Shown here: piece by piece, positions 7,748-16,892 of the stretch
Numbering within the stretch: the stretch's first letter is position 1
How the letters are laid out: the number at the start of each line of letters is the position of its first letter
Assembly: GCF_006970865.1 (NCBI RefSeq)
Contig: NZ_CP035503.1
Coordinates: forward strand, 1,439,001 to 1,503,000
DNA: 64,000 bases
DNA from: Rhodoferax sediminis
Lineage (GTDB): Bacteria > Pseudomonadota > Gammaproteobacteria > Burkholderiales > Burkholderiaceae_C
Direction of reading: 5' to 3'
Made by a program: the position numbers and the translations under genes
Notes under the pieces: generated by a model
The model's database searches: none
The model's input: the letters and a program-made list of their open reading frames with translations, nothing else
Told to the model about the DNA's origin: nothing

Positions 7748-8216
7748 CCTGTTCATTGAGCGGGCCGCGTGAAAATCCGGTTTACCCTGCTGTTCCTTCT
7801 TGTCGTTGCCGGACTGGCGCGTCCGCAAGAGCCCGATGATATTGAGGCGCTCAAGATGGAAGTGCAATCGCCTGGACTCCGATCGGGTCCGGCTCACCCA
7901 GAAATATCGAAACAACCCAAAATCCCTGACGGCGCTTTGTGTGACCGACGAATTTTGATGTTCATGAACATTCGCAAAACCTTGCTGGCCGTCATCTGCA
8001 TCGGGGACCGCGTACGCCAAAGAGCCCTCGCACGCATGAGGTGGCCCGCATCCGTTCCGCCCGCGCCCGTGCGCTCAGCGTTTGCCGCAGGGACCTCGCG
8101 CTCAAAGGGCTGGCGCCCTGAGGGCGCCCTCAGGGGCGTGTTGCTGTGCATTGCCCGCAGTAAGATGTCTACGTCATCTTTTGTCTGCAGTTCACTTTGG
8201 GACCTGAGGAAATAGC
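7748..8216. other. Gene-poor stretch with a doubtful secreted ORF
   Basis: This 469-bp stretch separates the VIT gene from the P450 gene. A frame at 7769-8215 begins with a signal-like MKIRFTLLFLLVVAGLA but soon becomes low-quality sequence with no recognisable domain. A second signal-like start (MNIRKTLLAVIC) appears inside it. This may be the ruin of one or two small secreted proteins. A 20-bp palindrome lies at 8116-8135. I do not call a gene here. Confidence 0.4.
8116..8135. repeat. Perfect 20-bp palindrome upstream of P450 gene
   Basis: CCCTGAGGGCGCCCTCAGGG is a perfect palindrome without a loop, ending about 80 bp before the P450 start. Lack of a loop makes it a better candidate for a dimeric repressor site than for a terminator. 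No regulator gene is adjacent. Confidence 0.5.
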
Positions 8217-9371
8217 ATGAACGACGAACGCAAGTGCGATTGGGATCCAAGATCCGAAGCTGTCATGCGCGACCAGCGTGCGGCGTATGACGAAATGCGC
8301 GAGCGCTGCCCCGTTGCCTACAGTGAGTTCATGCAGTGGTCGCTGTTCCGCCATGAGGACGTGAGTCGCGTGCTGCACGATCACAAAACATTCAGTAACG
8401 CCGTATCCCGGCATCTCTCCGTGCCCAACGGGATGGATCCCCCCGAGCACACGAAATATCGCCGCATCGTCGAGTCCTATTTCACGGTGCAACGGATGGA
8501 CGCCTTCGAACCCGTGTGTCGGCAACTGGTCGCGGAGTTGGTGCGGGACGTGCTGGCACGCGGCGAGGTGGAGTTGATGGCCGATTTTGCGCTGCCCTTC
8601 GCAGTGCGGGTCCAATGCGCCTTTCTGGGCTGGCCGCCGATGTTGCGCGAACGACTGGTCCGCTGGACAAGAAAGAACTACGAGGCCACGCTCGCCCAGG
8701 ATTTGCAGGCCATGTCGGAAATCGCGCGTGAGTTCGAGGGTTTCATTGACGGCATGCTGGAAACCCGAATGCAGGCCGGTGTAAGGCCCGAAGACGATGT
8801 CATCGGTGCGCTCACGCACGAAAAGGTTTGGGGACGGCCGCTGACCAACGAGGAGATTGCCAGTATTTTGCGGAACTGGACCGTTGGGGAGATCGGCACC
8901 ATTTCCGCGTCGGTCGGCATCCTGATTCACTATCTTTCACAACACGTCGAGTTGCAGCAGCGATTGCGCACCCAGCCGCTCCTGTTACCTGCCGCCATCG
9001 ACGAAATTCTCCGGATCCACGGGCCGCTGGTTGCCAGCCGACGCGTCGCGACCCGCAAGGTGGAGATCGGCGGCCGAAAAATCGATGCCGGCGAGAGAAT
9101 CTCGCTGAACTGGGTTTCCGCGAACCGGGACGGTCGCGTCTTCGAGGATCCGCAAGCGTTTCGGCTGGACCGCGATCCGGCGGCGAATCTGCTGTATGGC
9201 GCGGGTATCCACGTCTGCCCAGGCGCTCCACTGGCCCGCATGGAGATGCGTGTGTGCCTGGAACAACTGCTGGAACGCACCACCCGGATTCAAGACGCCC
9301 CGGGCAAGGCGCCGAGCCTGGCCGTGTACCCGGCGAGCGGTTTTGCCACCTTGCCGCTGCAGGTTCGATGA
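8217..9371 (+). CDS. Cytochrome P450
   Basis: This 384-residue soluble bacterial P450 carries the haem loop LLYGAGIHVCPGAPLARMEM with the axial Cys, the ExxR pair in DEILRIHGP, and the RVATRKVEIGG strand. It should insert oxygen into an unknown substrate using a ferredoxin or similar partner, none of which is adjacent. The I-helix reads NWTVGEIGTISASVG rather than the usual A/G-G-x-D/E-T: the acid and the threonine are separated by two residues. This suggests a subfamily with altered oxygen activation or peroxide chemistry. The ATG follows GAGGAAATAGC. Confidence 0.9.
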   Translation: MNDERKCDWDPRSEAVMRDQRAAYDEMRERCPVAYSEFMQWSLFRHEDVSRVLHDHKTFSNAVSRHLSVPNGMDPPEHTKYRRIVESYFTVQRMDAFEPVCRQLVAELVRDVLARGEVELMADFALPFAVRVQCAFLGWPPMLRERLVRWTRKNYEATLAQDLQAMSEIAREFEGFIDGMLETRMQAGVRPEDDVIGALTHEKVWGRPLTNEEIASILRNWTVGEIGTISASVGILIHYLSQHVELQQRLRTQPLLLPAAIDEILRIHGPLVASRRVATRKVEIGGRKIDAGERISLNWVSANRDGRVFEDPQAFRLDRDPAANLLYGAGIHVCPGAPLARMEMRVCLEQLLERTTRIQDAPGKAPSLAVYPASGFATLPLQVR

Positions 9372-9413
9372 GCGCCATTGCTGTGGCAGCAATTTCCGGA
9401 TAGTGGAAGTTTC

Positions 9414-10031
9414 ATGAGCATCGGCGGGGCTGGAATGAGCAAGGGCAGGATTGAAGCCTTCAGCGATGGCGTGATCGCGATCATCATCACCATCATGGTG
9501 CTGGAACTCAAGGTGCCGCAGGACGAGGGCATGGACGCGCTGGTGCCGTTGATCCCGGTGTTTTTCAGCTATGTGCTGAGCTTCGTCTATGTCGGCATCT
9601 ACTGGAACAACCACCATCACATGCTGCAGGCCGTCCACACGGTGACCGGGTCCATGCTGTGGGCCAACCTGCACCTGCTGTTCTGGCTTTCGCTGTTTCC
9701 GTTCGCCACCGCCTGGACGGGCGAGAACCATTTTGCAGCGGCTCCGTCGATGGTTTACGGTGTTGTGCTGCTGATGGCGGCGATTGCCTACTGGATCCTG
9801 CAGCAAATCATCGTCGCGTCGCAGGGGCACGACTCCCTTTTGAAGAAGGCGGTCGGCAGCGACTGGAAGGGCAGGGTGTCGCCGATGCTGTACCTTGCCG
9901 GCATCGCGGCGGCGCTGTGGTCGCACTGGATGGCGCAGGGGCTTTACGTGTTCGTGGCGCTGATGTGGCTGGTGCCCGATCGGCGCATCGAGCACCTGCT
10001 GGCCAGCAAGGACGCCGAAGAGGGGAACTGA
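9414..10031 (+). CDS. TMEM175/DUF1211 family potassium channel-like protein
   Basis: The signature R-x3-FSDGV is present as RIEAFSDGVIAI at the start of the first helix, and six hydrophobic segments follow across about 205 residues. Bacterial TMEM175 proteins of this size form tetrameric K+ channels. NNHHHML after the second helix and WANLHLLFWLSLFPF are typical family blocks. The ATG at 9414 has GGAAG about 5 nt upstream; ATG 9435 is an alternative. It is followed 29 bp later by a lipase-like gene. Confidence 0.85.
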   Translation: MSIGGAGMSKGRIEAFSDGVIAIIITIMVLELKVPQDEGMDALVPLIPVFFSYVLSFVYVGIYWNNHHHMLQAVHTVTGSMLWANLHLLFWLSLFPFATAWTGENHFAAAPSMVYGVVLLMAAIAYWILQQIIVASQGHDSLLKKAVGSDWKGRVSPMLYLAGIAAALWSHWMAQGLYVFVALMWLVPDRRIEHLLASKDAEEGN

Positions 10032-10060
10032 AGTGGCTCGTCTCACTCCAATTCACGACG

Positions 10061-11326
10061 ATGACCCCACCCGCTTCGAAAAACCCCATCAAGCACCTGC
10101 GCGCCTCGGACTTGCGCGGTATGGCCCAACTGGCAACGCAGGCCACTGCGGGCGCCGCCCATATCACCGAAGGTGTGCACCAGGCGGTGCGGAGCGCCTT
10201 GGGCGCACCCGGTGGCAAGGTGCCGGGGCAAACCGGCGGCATCACCGGCCTGGTTTACAAGAGTGTTCGGGGCGTCACGCAACTGCTGGGCCAAGGTGTT
10301 GATGCGCTGTTCGCCCGCTTGCAACCGCTGCTGGAGTCGGCCGAAGCAGCCCAACCCGGGACGCCCCAGCGCGAAGCGGTGCTCGCCGCGCTCAATGGCG
10401 TGATGGGCGACCGCCTGGCGGCCAGCAACAACCCGCTGGCCACGCCGATGACGCTGCGCTACCGGGGCGAAGCGCTGGACTGGCGGGCCCTGCCGCCGGG
10501 CCATGCGGTCACGGGCAAGGTGCTGCTGCTGATTCATGGCCTGTGCATGAACGACCTGCAATGGCACATATGGCACGCAGGAGAGCCGGCGCAAGAGATG
10601 GGCCATGGCGCGGCACTGGCGGCGCAACTGGGCTACACCCCCATTTACCTGCGCTACAACACGGGCCGGCATATCTCGCAAAATGGGCACGAACTCTCCA
10701 GCCAGCTGGAGCAACTGGTCGCGCACTGGCCCGTCCCCATTGACGAATTCACCGTGCTGGCGCACAGCATGGGCGGTCTGGTCATTCGCAGCGCCGTGTA
10801 CTACGGCAGGCAAGACGCCTTACGCTGGCCGGCCCGGCTGAACAAGATTGTGTTTCTGGGTACACCGCACCATGGCGCGCCGCTGGAGCGGGCCGGCAAC
10901 TGGATCGACGTCATCCTGGGGCGCACGCCCTTCAGCGCACCATTTGTCCGGCTGACCCGTTTGCGCAGCGCCGGCATCACCGACCTGCGCTACGGCTATG
11001 TGCTGGACGTCGACTGGCAGGGCCAGGACCTGTATCGCCCCAGGCTCGATAGCCGCAAAGCGGTGCCCTTGCCCGAGGGCGTGACCTGCTACGCCGTGGC
11101 AGGGACCACCGCCGCCAAACGCAGCGCCCTGGCCGACCGCCTGGTGGGTGACGGCCTGGTGCCCCTGAACAGCGCACTGGGTCAGCACGACGACCCCCGA
11201 CGCAGCCTGGTGTTTGCCAAAGCCTCGCAGTGGATTGCCTACCGCACCAACCACGTGGCGCTGCTGAGCAGTCCGGCGGTGACGCAGCAACTGGTGCAGT
11301 GGCTGACGCCGCTGCCGCGAGCCTGA
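10061..11326 (+). CDS. Alpha/beta hydrolase, lipase-like
   Basis: The 421-residue protein has an N-terminal helical region of about 140 residues and a C-terminal alpha/beta hydrolase domain. The oxyanion region is LLLIHGLCMND and the nucleophile elbow is VLAHSMGGLVI, followed by FLGTPHHGAPLER, a pattern typical of PGAP1-like or triacylglycerol lipases. The catalytic His is likely in TNHVALLSSP at the C-terminus. No signal peptide is evident, so it may act in the cytoplasm. The ATG at 10061 begins just before MTPPASKNPIKHL; upstream in-frame sequence overlaps the channel gene. Confidence 0.8.
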   Translation: MTPPASKNPIKHLRASDLRGMAQLATQATAGAAHITEGVHQAVRSALGAPGGKVPGQTGGITGLVYKSVRGVTQLLGQGVDALFARLQPLLESAEAAQPGTPQREAVLAALNGVMGDRLAASNNPLATPMTLRYRGEALDWRALPPGHAVTGKVLLLIHGLCMNDLQWHIWHAGEPAQEMGHGAALAAQLGYTPIYLRYNTGRHISQNGHELSSQLEQLVAHWPVPIDEFTVLAHSMGGLVIRSAVYYGRQDALRWPARLNKIVFLGTPHHGAPLERAGNWIDVILGRTPFSAPFVRLTRLRSAGITDLRYGYVLDVDWQGQDLYRPRLDSRKAVPLPEGVTCYAVAGTTAAKRSALADRLVGDGLVPLNSALGQHDDPRRSLVFAKASQWIAYRTNHVALLSSPAVTQQLVQWLTPLPRA

Positions 11327-11330
11327 ACGG

Positions 11331-12743
11331 CTACATCCGCAGCACCCGCCCCGGATTCATCAGGTTCTGCGGGTCCAGCGCGCGCTTGACGGCGCGCATC
11401 ATGGCCAGCGCCACGGGTGATTTGTGGTGTTCCAGCTTGTCCACCTTGAGGCTGCCGACGCCGTGCTCGGCCGAGATGGATCCGCCGAAGGCCTGCACCG
11501 AATCGAACACCAGGGTGTTGATGCGGGCCTCCTGCTCGCGCAGGAAAACGCTGGCGTCGCCGCCTTCGGGCGCCTGCACGTTGTAGTGCAGATTGCCGTC
11601 GCCCAGGTGCCCGAAGTTGACCAGGCGCACGCCGGCGATTTCGCGCGCCAGCAGCGCATCGGTCACGCGCACGAACTCGGGGATGCGCGAGACCGGGATG
11701 GAAATGTCATGCTTGATGTTCAGGCCTTCCTCGGCCTGCGCCAGCGGAATGCTCTCGCGGATGTGCCAGAGCTGGTGCGCCTGCGTGAGGTTCTCGGCGA
11801 CCACGGCGTCGCTCACGCAGCCGCTCTCCAGCGCGGTCTCCAGCAGGCGCTCGAACTGCGCGCGCGCGTGGGCCTGCGACTCGTGGTCGGAGTTTTCCAG
11901 CAGCACGCAGTACGGCACGTCCTGGAACAGCGGCACGCGCTGCTGCGGGAAGTGGCAGGCCACCAGACTCAATGCAAACTGGCCCATCACCTCGAAGCCC
12001 GTCAGGCCCGCGCCCAGGTGCCGGTGCGCCAGGCCGAGCAGCGTGACCGCGGCGTCCAGTGACGGCACCGCCGCCCAGGCGGTGAGCCGCGCGCTTGGCA
12101 GCGGGTACAGCTTCATCGTCGCGGCCGTGATGACGCCCAGCGTGCCCTCCGACCCAATGAACAGGTCGCGCAGGTCGTAGCCGGTATTGTCCTTGCGCAG
12201 GCCCGACAGGCCCTCCCACACCTCGCCCTGGGCCGTGACGACTTCGAGCCCCAGGCACAGCTCACGTGTATTGCCGTAGCGCACCACCTGGGTGCCGCCG
12301 GCGTTGGTGCCCAGGTTGCCGCCGATCGTGCAGCTGCCCTCGGCCGCCAGACTCAGCGGAAACAAAAAGCCGGCGCGCTCGGCCGCTTCCTGCAGGGTTT
12401 GCAGCACGCAACCGGCCTCGACGGTGATGGTCAGGTTGGCGGCGTCGATGGCGCGCACCGCGTTCATGCGCTGCAGGCTCAGCACGACCTGGGTGCCGCT
12501 GGCGTCGGGCGTGGAGCCTGCGACCAGCCCGGTGTTGCCGCCCTGCGGCACGATGCTGACGCCAGCTGCCGCGCAGGCCCGCACCACGTCTGCTACTTCT
12601 TTGGTAGCGCCAGGTCTAATCACAGCAAGGGATTTACCGCGTTCCCGCTTGCGCCAATCGTTTTCCCAGGCGCTCAGGTCGCCCTCGGTCAGGACGTTGG
12701 CGGGGCCCACGATGCGGCGCAGCGATTCGATCAAATGATTCAT
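11331..12743 (-). CDS. FAD-binding oxidase, D-lactate/2-hydroxyacid dehydrogenase type
   Basis: This 470-residue flavoprotein has the PP-loop FAD domain (VVPQGGNTGLVAGSTPD preceded by VRACAAAGVSI) and GNLGTNAGGTQVVRYGNTRE, then the cap domain with HLGDGNLHYNV and a C-terminal EHGVGSLKVDKLEH, the family pattern of GlcD/D-2-hydroxyglutarate dehydrogenases. It oxidises a D-2-hydroxyacid and passes electrons to a quinone or ETF. The exact substrate is not readable. Its stop lies four bases from that of the converging hydrolase. It contains one of the 17-nt GCTA repeats (12592-12608). Confidence 0.85.
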   Translation of the reverse strand: MNHLIESLRRIVGPANVLTEGDLSAWENDWRKRERGKSLAVIRPGATKEVADVVRACAAAGVSIVPQGGNTGLVAGSTPDASGTQVVLSLQRMNAVRAIDAANLTITVEAGCVLQTLQEAAERAGFLFPLSLAAEGSCTIGGNLGTNAGGTQVVRYGNTRELCLGLEVVTAQGEVWEGLSGLRKDNTGYDLRDLFIGSEGTLGVITAATMKLYPLPSARLTAWAAVPSLDAAVTLLGLAHRHLGAGLTGFEVMGQFALSLVACHFPQQRVPLFQDVPYCVLLENSDHESQAHARAQFERLLETALESGCVSDAVVAENLTQAHQLWHIRESIPLAQAEEGLNIKHDISIPVSRIPEFVRVTDALLAREIAGVRLVNFGHLGDGNLHYNVQAPEGGDASVFLREQEARINTLVFDSVQAFGGSISAEHGVGSLKVDKLEHHKSPVALAMMRAVKRALDPQNLMNPGRVLRM

Positions 12744-12768
12744 GGCAAGGTGTTGACGGGGAGGGCGT

Positions 12769-13176
12769 TCAGGCCGCGGTCTGGGTGCCCGCGGCCAGTT
12801 TCGCGTTCTTCAGGCGTATGCGCACATGCAGGGCGCAGGCGATGAACAGCACCAGGCACAGCGCCATCTCGGCCATCGCGAGCCCGGCGCTGAGGCCCCG
12901 GTCGCTGGTGGCGCGCACCACGCCCTCGGTGAAGTACACCCATACCAGCAGGCTGACCCAGCGGTAGGTGTACATGCGGTTTTTCAAAAGGCCGCCCAGC
13001 GGAATGCACAGCGGCAGCACCTTGAGGGCCAGCCACGAGCCACCCGGGCGGATCGGGGCCAGGAACAGCTCCCACGCCAGCCCCAGCACGATCAGGCCCG
13101 CCAGGCTGCCGACCGCGAGCCAGCGGGTGGTGGCGACAAGGGGCGGGGCGGCGTTGGGTGGGCTGTTTGCATTCAT
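12769..13176 (-). CDS. DUF2069 family membrane protein
   Basis: This 135-residue protein has four hydrophobic segments and the family features WELFLAPIRPGGSWLALKVLP and RMYTYRWVSLLVWVYFTEG. DUF2069 proteins are small inner-membrane proteins of unknown function. I start at the ATG ending at 13176 because upstream in-frame sequence is antisense to yihY and low in hydrophobic signal. It is divergent from the YihY-like gene with a 21-bp gap, and lies directly upstream of the FAD oxidase on the same strand (25-bp gap). Confidence 0.85.
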   Translation of the reverse strand: MNANSPPNAAPPLVATTRWLAVGSLAGLIVLGLAWELFLAPIRPGGSWLALKVLPLCIPLGGLLKNRMYTYRWVSLLVWVYFTEGVVRATSDRGLSAGLAMAEMALCLVLFIACALHVRIRLKNAKLAAGTQTAA

Positions 13177-13197
13177 GGCAGTGGCATCATAGCGGCC

Positions 13198-14412
13198 ATG
13201 ACCTTGTCCCTTCGCTTCGAGCAGTTGTTGAAAGAACTGGCGCACTTCCCCTGGAAAATCACGGCCCACACGCTGCGCGAGCGCTTTCGCGAAGACCATC
13301 TGGGGCTCACGGCCAGCAGCCTGACCTTCACCACCTCGATCGCACTGGTGCCGTTCTTTACCGTGGCGCTGGCCGTGTTCACCGCATTTCCGATGTTTTC
13401 CCAGGTGCAGCGGGTGCTGCAAAAGTGGCTGATCGACAGCCTGATCCCCGACGATATCGCACGCCAGGTGGTGGGCTACCTCACGCAGTTCGCCGGGCAG
13501 GCCAGCAAGCTGGGCGTGGCCGGCCTGGCCGTTTTGCTGGTGACGGCGATCGCCATGATCCTGACGATCGACCGCACGCTCAACAGCATCTGGCGCGTGC
13601 GCCGGCCGCGACCGCTGGCGCAGCGCGTGCTGATCTACTGGGCCGCCATCACGCTGGGGCCCCTGCTGCTCGGCGCCAGCCTGAGCCTGACGTCCTACGC
13701 GATTTCGGCCTCGCGCGGCGTGGTCGGCGCCATGCCGGGCGGCGTGCGCCTGCTGCTCGATACCCTCGAGTTTTTCCTGCTCGCCGGCGGCATGGCGGCG
13801 ATGTACCACTACGTGCCCAACACACAGGTCAGGTGGGGCCACGCCTGGAGCGGCGGACTGTTCGTGTCGGCCGGCATCGAGCTGGCGAAGAAGCTGCTGG
13901 CGTTGTACCTGGCCGCGATGCCGACGTATTCGATGGTGTACGGCGCCTTCGCTACCTTGCCGATCCTGCTGGTCTGGATCTATCTGTCGTGGATCATCGT
14001 GTTGCTGGGCGCGGTGATTGCCGCCTACCTGCCCAGCCTGCTCGCCGGCGTGGCGCGGCGCGGCGGCGGCCATGGCTGGCAGTTCCAGCTTGCGGTGGAG
14101 GTGCTGCAGCAGTTGAACCGGGCACGCACCGTGGGCCTGAAGGGGCTGAGCGGCTTGCAGCTTGCGCGGGCCCTGCGGGTGGATGTGCTGCAGCTCGAGC
14201 CGGTGCTGGAAACCCTGACCGGGCTGGACTGGGTCGGACAGCTCAGCGAGGTGCAGGACGAGGCCGAGGCCCGCTACGTGCTGCTGGCCGACCCGGACAC
14301 CACGCTGCTGGAGCCGCTGATCCTGCGGCTGCTGCTGGAGCGCGCCGACTCTGTCGTCAATTTATGGAGAAACAGCCAAACGTCCACACTGTTATTGCGC
14401 AGTGTGCTATGA
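13198..14412 (+). CDS. YihY/BrkB family inner-membrane protein
   Basis: The 404-residue protein has six membrane helices and the family motif DHLGLTASSLTFTTSIALVP near the start, TIDRTLNSIWRV, and PTYSMVYGAFATLPILLVWI. The C-terminal 130 residues form a cytoplasmic winged-helix-like domain. The family was once called ribonuclease BN by mistake; its role is unknown. The ATG at 13198 fits the usual N-terminus. A 17-nt GCTA near-palindrome spans its stop codon (14404-14424) and may act as a weak terminator. Confidence 0.88.
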   Translation: MTLSLRFEQLLKELAHFPWKITAHTLRERFREDHLGLTASSLTFTTSIALVPFFTVALAVFTAFPMFSQVQRVLQKWLIDSLIPDDIARQVVGYLTQFAGQASKLGVAGLAVLLVTAIAMILTIDRTLNSIWRVRRPRPLAQRVLIYWAAITLGPLLLGASLSLTSYAISASRGVVGAMPGGVRLLLDTLEFFLLAGGMAAMYHYVPNTQVRWGHAWSGGLFVSAGIELAKKLLALYLAAMPTYSMVYGAFATLPILLVWIYLSWIIVLLGAVIAAYLPSLLAGVARRGGGHGWQFQLAVEVLQQLNRARTVGLKGLSGLQLARALRVDVLQLEPVLETLTGLDWVGQLSEVQDEAEARYVLLADPDTTLLEPLILRLLLERADSVVNLWRNSQTSTLLLRSVL

Positions 14413-14458
14413 AGTTAATAGCACCCTGATGCCCGGCGATGGTGCGCGGGCGATGGCA

Positions 14459-16891
14459 TCAAACGCCAGCCCGCACTGCCTGGATGGCACGCAAAATGGA
14501 TTCACTCGTGGCGGGCGCGGAAAGCGGCGGGTCGACCTTGTGATCGCCAGCGCTGGATACCGCATCGCGCAGCGCGAAAAACACCGAAAACGGCAGCAGC
14601 AGCGGCGGCTCGCCCACCGCCTTGCTGCGGTGAATGCTGTCTTCTGCATTCTGCCCATTGAACAGCCGCACGTTGAACACGGGCGGGCAGTCATTGGCGG
14701 TCGGAATCTTGTAGGTGCTCGGCGCATGGGTGGTCAAAAGACCCGTCTTGGGGTGCCAGACCAGCTCTTCCGTCGTGAGCCAGCCCATGCCCTGGATGAA
14801 CGCGCCCTCAACCTGACCGATATCCACGGCCGGATTCAGCGACTTGCCCGCGTCGTGCAGGATGTCGGCGCGTACGAGCTTCCATTCGCCGGTCAGGGTG
14901 TCGACCATGACCTCGCTCACGGCGGCGCCGTAGGCGAAGTAGTAGAACGGGCGGCCCTGCATCTTGTCCTTGTCCCACGACAGGCCGGGCGTCGCATAAA
15001 ACCCGTCCGACCAGAGCTGAACCCGGTCCAGATAGCCCTGCGCGACGACCGCGCTGAACGCCAGCGTCTTGCCGCCGACCTCCACCTTGTCGTTGGCGAA
15101 ACGCACGGCCGATGCCTCGCCGCCGTGATGCGATGCGATGCACGCCGCCAGCCGCTCGCGGATTTGCCGCGCCGCATCCTGCGCGGCCTTGCCGTTCAGA
15201 TCCGCGCCGGTCGATGCCGCGGTCGCCGAGGTGTTCGCGACCTTCTGGGTGTCGGTCGCGGTGCAGCGCACGAGGTCCACGCTCACGCCGAGTTCGTGCG
15301 CCACGACCTGCGCGACCTTGGTGTTCAGCCCCTGGCCCATCTCGGTGCCGCCGTGGTTCACCAGGATCGAGCCGTCGTTGTAGACGTGGACCAGCGCACC
15401 GGCCTGGTTGAAGTGCTTGACGTTGAACGAGATGCCGAACTTCACCGGCGTGAGCGCGATGCCGCGCTTGAGCACCGGGCTGGCTGCATTGAATTGCGCC
15501 GCCGCCTGGCGCCGTGCACGGTAGTCGCTGCTGGCCTCCAGTTCGGCCACGAGTTCATGGATGATGTTGTCGCTGACCGTCTGGCGGTAGGGCGTGACGT
15601 TGCGCTCGTCCTGGTCGTAGAAGTTCAGGCGCCGCACGTCGAGCGGGTCCCTGGCCAGGGTGCGGGCAATCGTATCGAGGATGTTTTCCATCGCGATCGC
15701 ACCTTGCGGGCCGCCGAAACCGCGGAATGCCGTGTTGCTCTGCGTGTTCGTTCGGGCCGAGTAGCCGTGCATGCTGACGTTGGGCAGCCAGTACGCATTG
15801 TCGAAGTGGCACAGGGCGCGCGTCATCACCGGGGCGGACAGGTCGGCCGAATGTCCGGCATTCGACACCATCGTGATTTCGGCGCCGAGCACCCGGCCGT
15901 CGTCGTCGTAGCCGACTTCGTACTCGTACCAGAAGCCATGGCGGCGCCCGGTAATCAGGAAGTCGTCGTCGCGGTCCAGCCGCAATTTGACCGGCCGTTT
16001 GAGCCTGGCCGCGGCCACGGCGGCCACGCAGGCGAACAGTGCCGACTGCGACTCCTTGCCGCCGAATCCGCCCCCCATGCGCCGGCATTCGACCTGCACG
16101 TCATGCGAGTGCAATCTGAGCGCATGGGCGACCAGATGCTGCATTTCGCTGGGGTGCTGGGTCGAGCAGTACACGTGCATGCCGCCTCCCTCCTTGGGGA
16201 TCGCATAGCTGATCTGGCCTTCCAGGTAGAACTGCTCCTGTCCGCCGACGGTCAAGGTGCCCTTCAGGCGCCGCGGCGCCTGCGCGATCGCTCTGGCGAC
16301 CTCGTCCGCTTCCCCGCCCGTCGCACTGCGCAGCAAGTGCATGGGCGCCAGCACGTACTGGCCCTTTGCGTGGGCCTCCTGCTGCGTCAGCACCGGCGTT
16401 TGCGCCTCGATCGTCAAGGCATCCCTGGCTTTGGCGGCGGCGCGGCGCGCCTGAAGGCGCGTTTCGGCGATCACCGCGAACACCGGCTGCCCGAGGTAGC
16501 GGATCTCGCCGTCGCACAGGATCGGATCGTCGTGGATGATGGAGCCGCAGTCGTTGGGGCCCGGAATATCGGCCGCCGCCATCACGTCGACCACGCCCGG
16601 CATCGCGCGAATCGCATCGAGCGACAGGGCCGTGAGGCGGCCGGCCGCGACCGGCGACAGGCCCAGCGCGCAATGCAGCGTGCCGGTGATCTCCGGGATG
16701 TCGTCGATGTAGGTGGCCTCGCCGGCCACATGCAGATGCGCCGACTCATGCGGGCGGCTGATTCCGACGCGCGCGCCCTGGCGCCGGGCGTGTTCTTCTT
16801 CGCGCTCGTCAAAGCGCGCCGCGGCATTTTTCTGGTAGCTGGCAAAGGCTTCAACCGGTTGCAGGAGTCGGGGCTCGATCGGCTTGTTCAT
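14459..16891 (-). CDS. xdhB: Xanthine dehydrogenase, molybdopterin-binding subunit
   Basis: This 810-residue large subunit holds the molybdenum cofactor and hydroxylates hypoxanthine and xanthine to urate. MoCo-binding blocks CRRMGGGFGGKES, TAFRGFGGPQGA and GGTEMGQGLNTK are intact, and the catalytic glutamate lies in SKAVGEPPLLLP. Residues 50-150 contain the a/b hammerhead domain (GEATYIDDIPE). The ATG starts one base after the xdhA stop, so the two are translationally coupled. The insertion chaperone xdhC is not in the window. Confidence 0.95.
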   Translation of the reverse strand: MNKPIEPRLLQPVEAFASYQKNAAARFDEREEEHARRQGARVGISRPHESAHLHVAGEATYIDDIPEITGTLHCALGLSPVAAGRLTALSLDAIRAMPGVVDVMAAADIPGPNDCGSIIHDDPILCDGEIRYLGQPVFAVIAETRLQARRAAAKARDALTIEAQTPVLTQQEAHAKGQYVLAPMHLLRSATGGEADEVARAIAQAPRRLKGTLTVGGQEQFYLEGQISYAIPKEGGGMHVYCSTQHPSEMQHLVAHALRLHSHDVQVECRRMGGGFGGKESQSALFACVAAVAAARLKRPVKLRLDRDDDFLITGRRHGFWYEYEVGYDDDGRVLGAEITMVSNAGHSADLSAPVMTRALCHFDNAYWLPNVSMHGYSARTNTQSNTAFRGFGGPQGAIAMENILDTIARTLARDPLDVRRLNFYDQDERNVTPYRQTVSDNIIHELVAELEASSDYRARRQAAAQFNAASPVLKRGIALTPVKFGISFNVKHFNQAGALVHVYNDGSILVNHGGTEMGQGLNTKVAQVVAHELGVSVDLVRCTATDTQKVANTSATAASTGADLNGKAAQDAARQIRERLAACIASHHGGEASAVRFANDKVEVGGKTLAFSAVVAQGYLDRVQLWSDGFYATPGLSWDKDKMQGRPFYYFAYGAAVSEVMVDTLTGEWKLVRADILHDAGKSLNPAVDIGQVEGAFIQGMGWLTTEELVWHPKTGLLTTHAPSTYKIPTANDCPPVFNVRLFNGQNAEDSIHRSKAVGEPPLLLPFSVFFALRDAVSSAGDHKVDPPLSAPATSESILRAIQAVRAGV

Positions 16892-16892
16892 G

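Noticed and set aside
7769..8215. Secreted protein gene between VIT and P450 genes
   Set aside because: Only the first 17 residues look like a signal peptide; the rest has no protein character.
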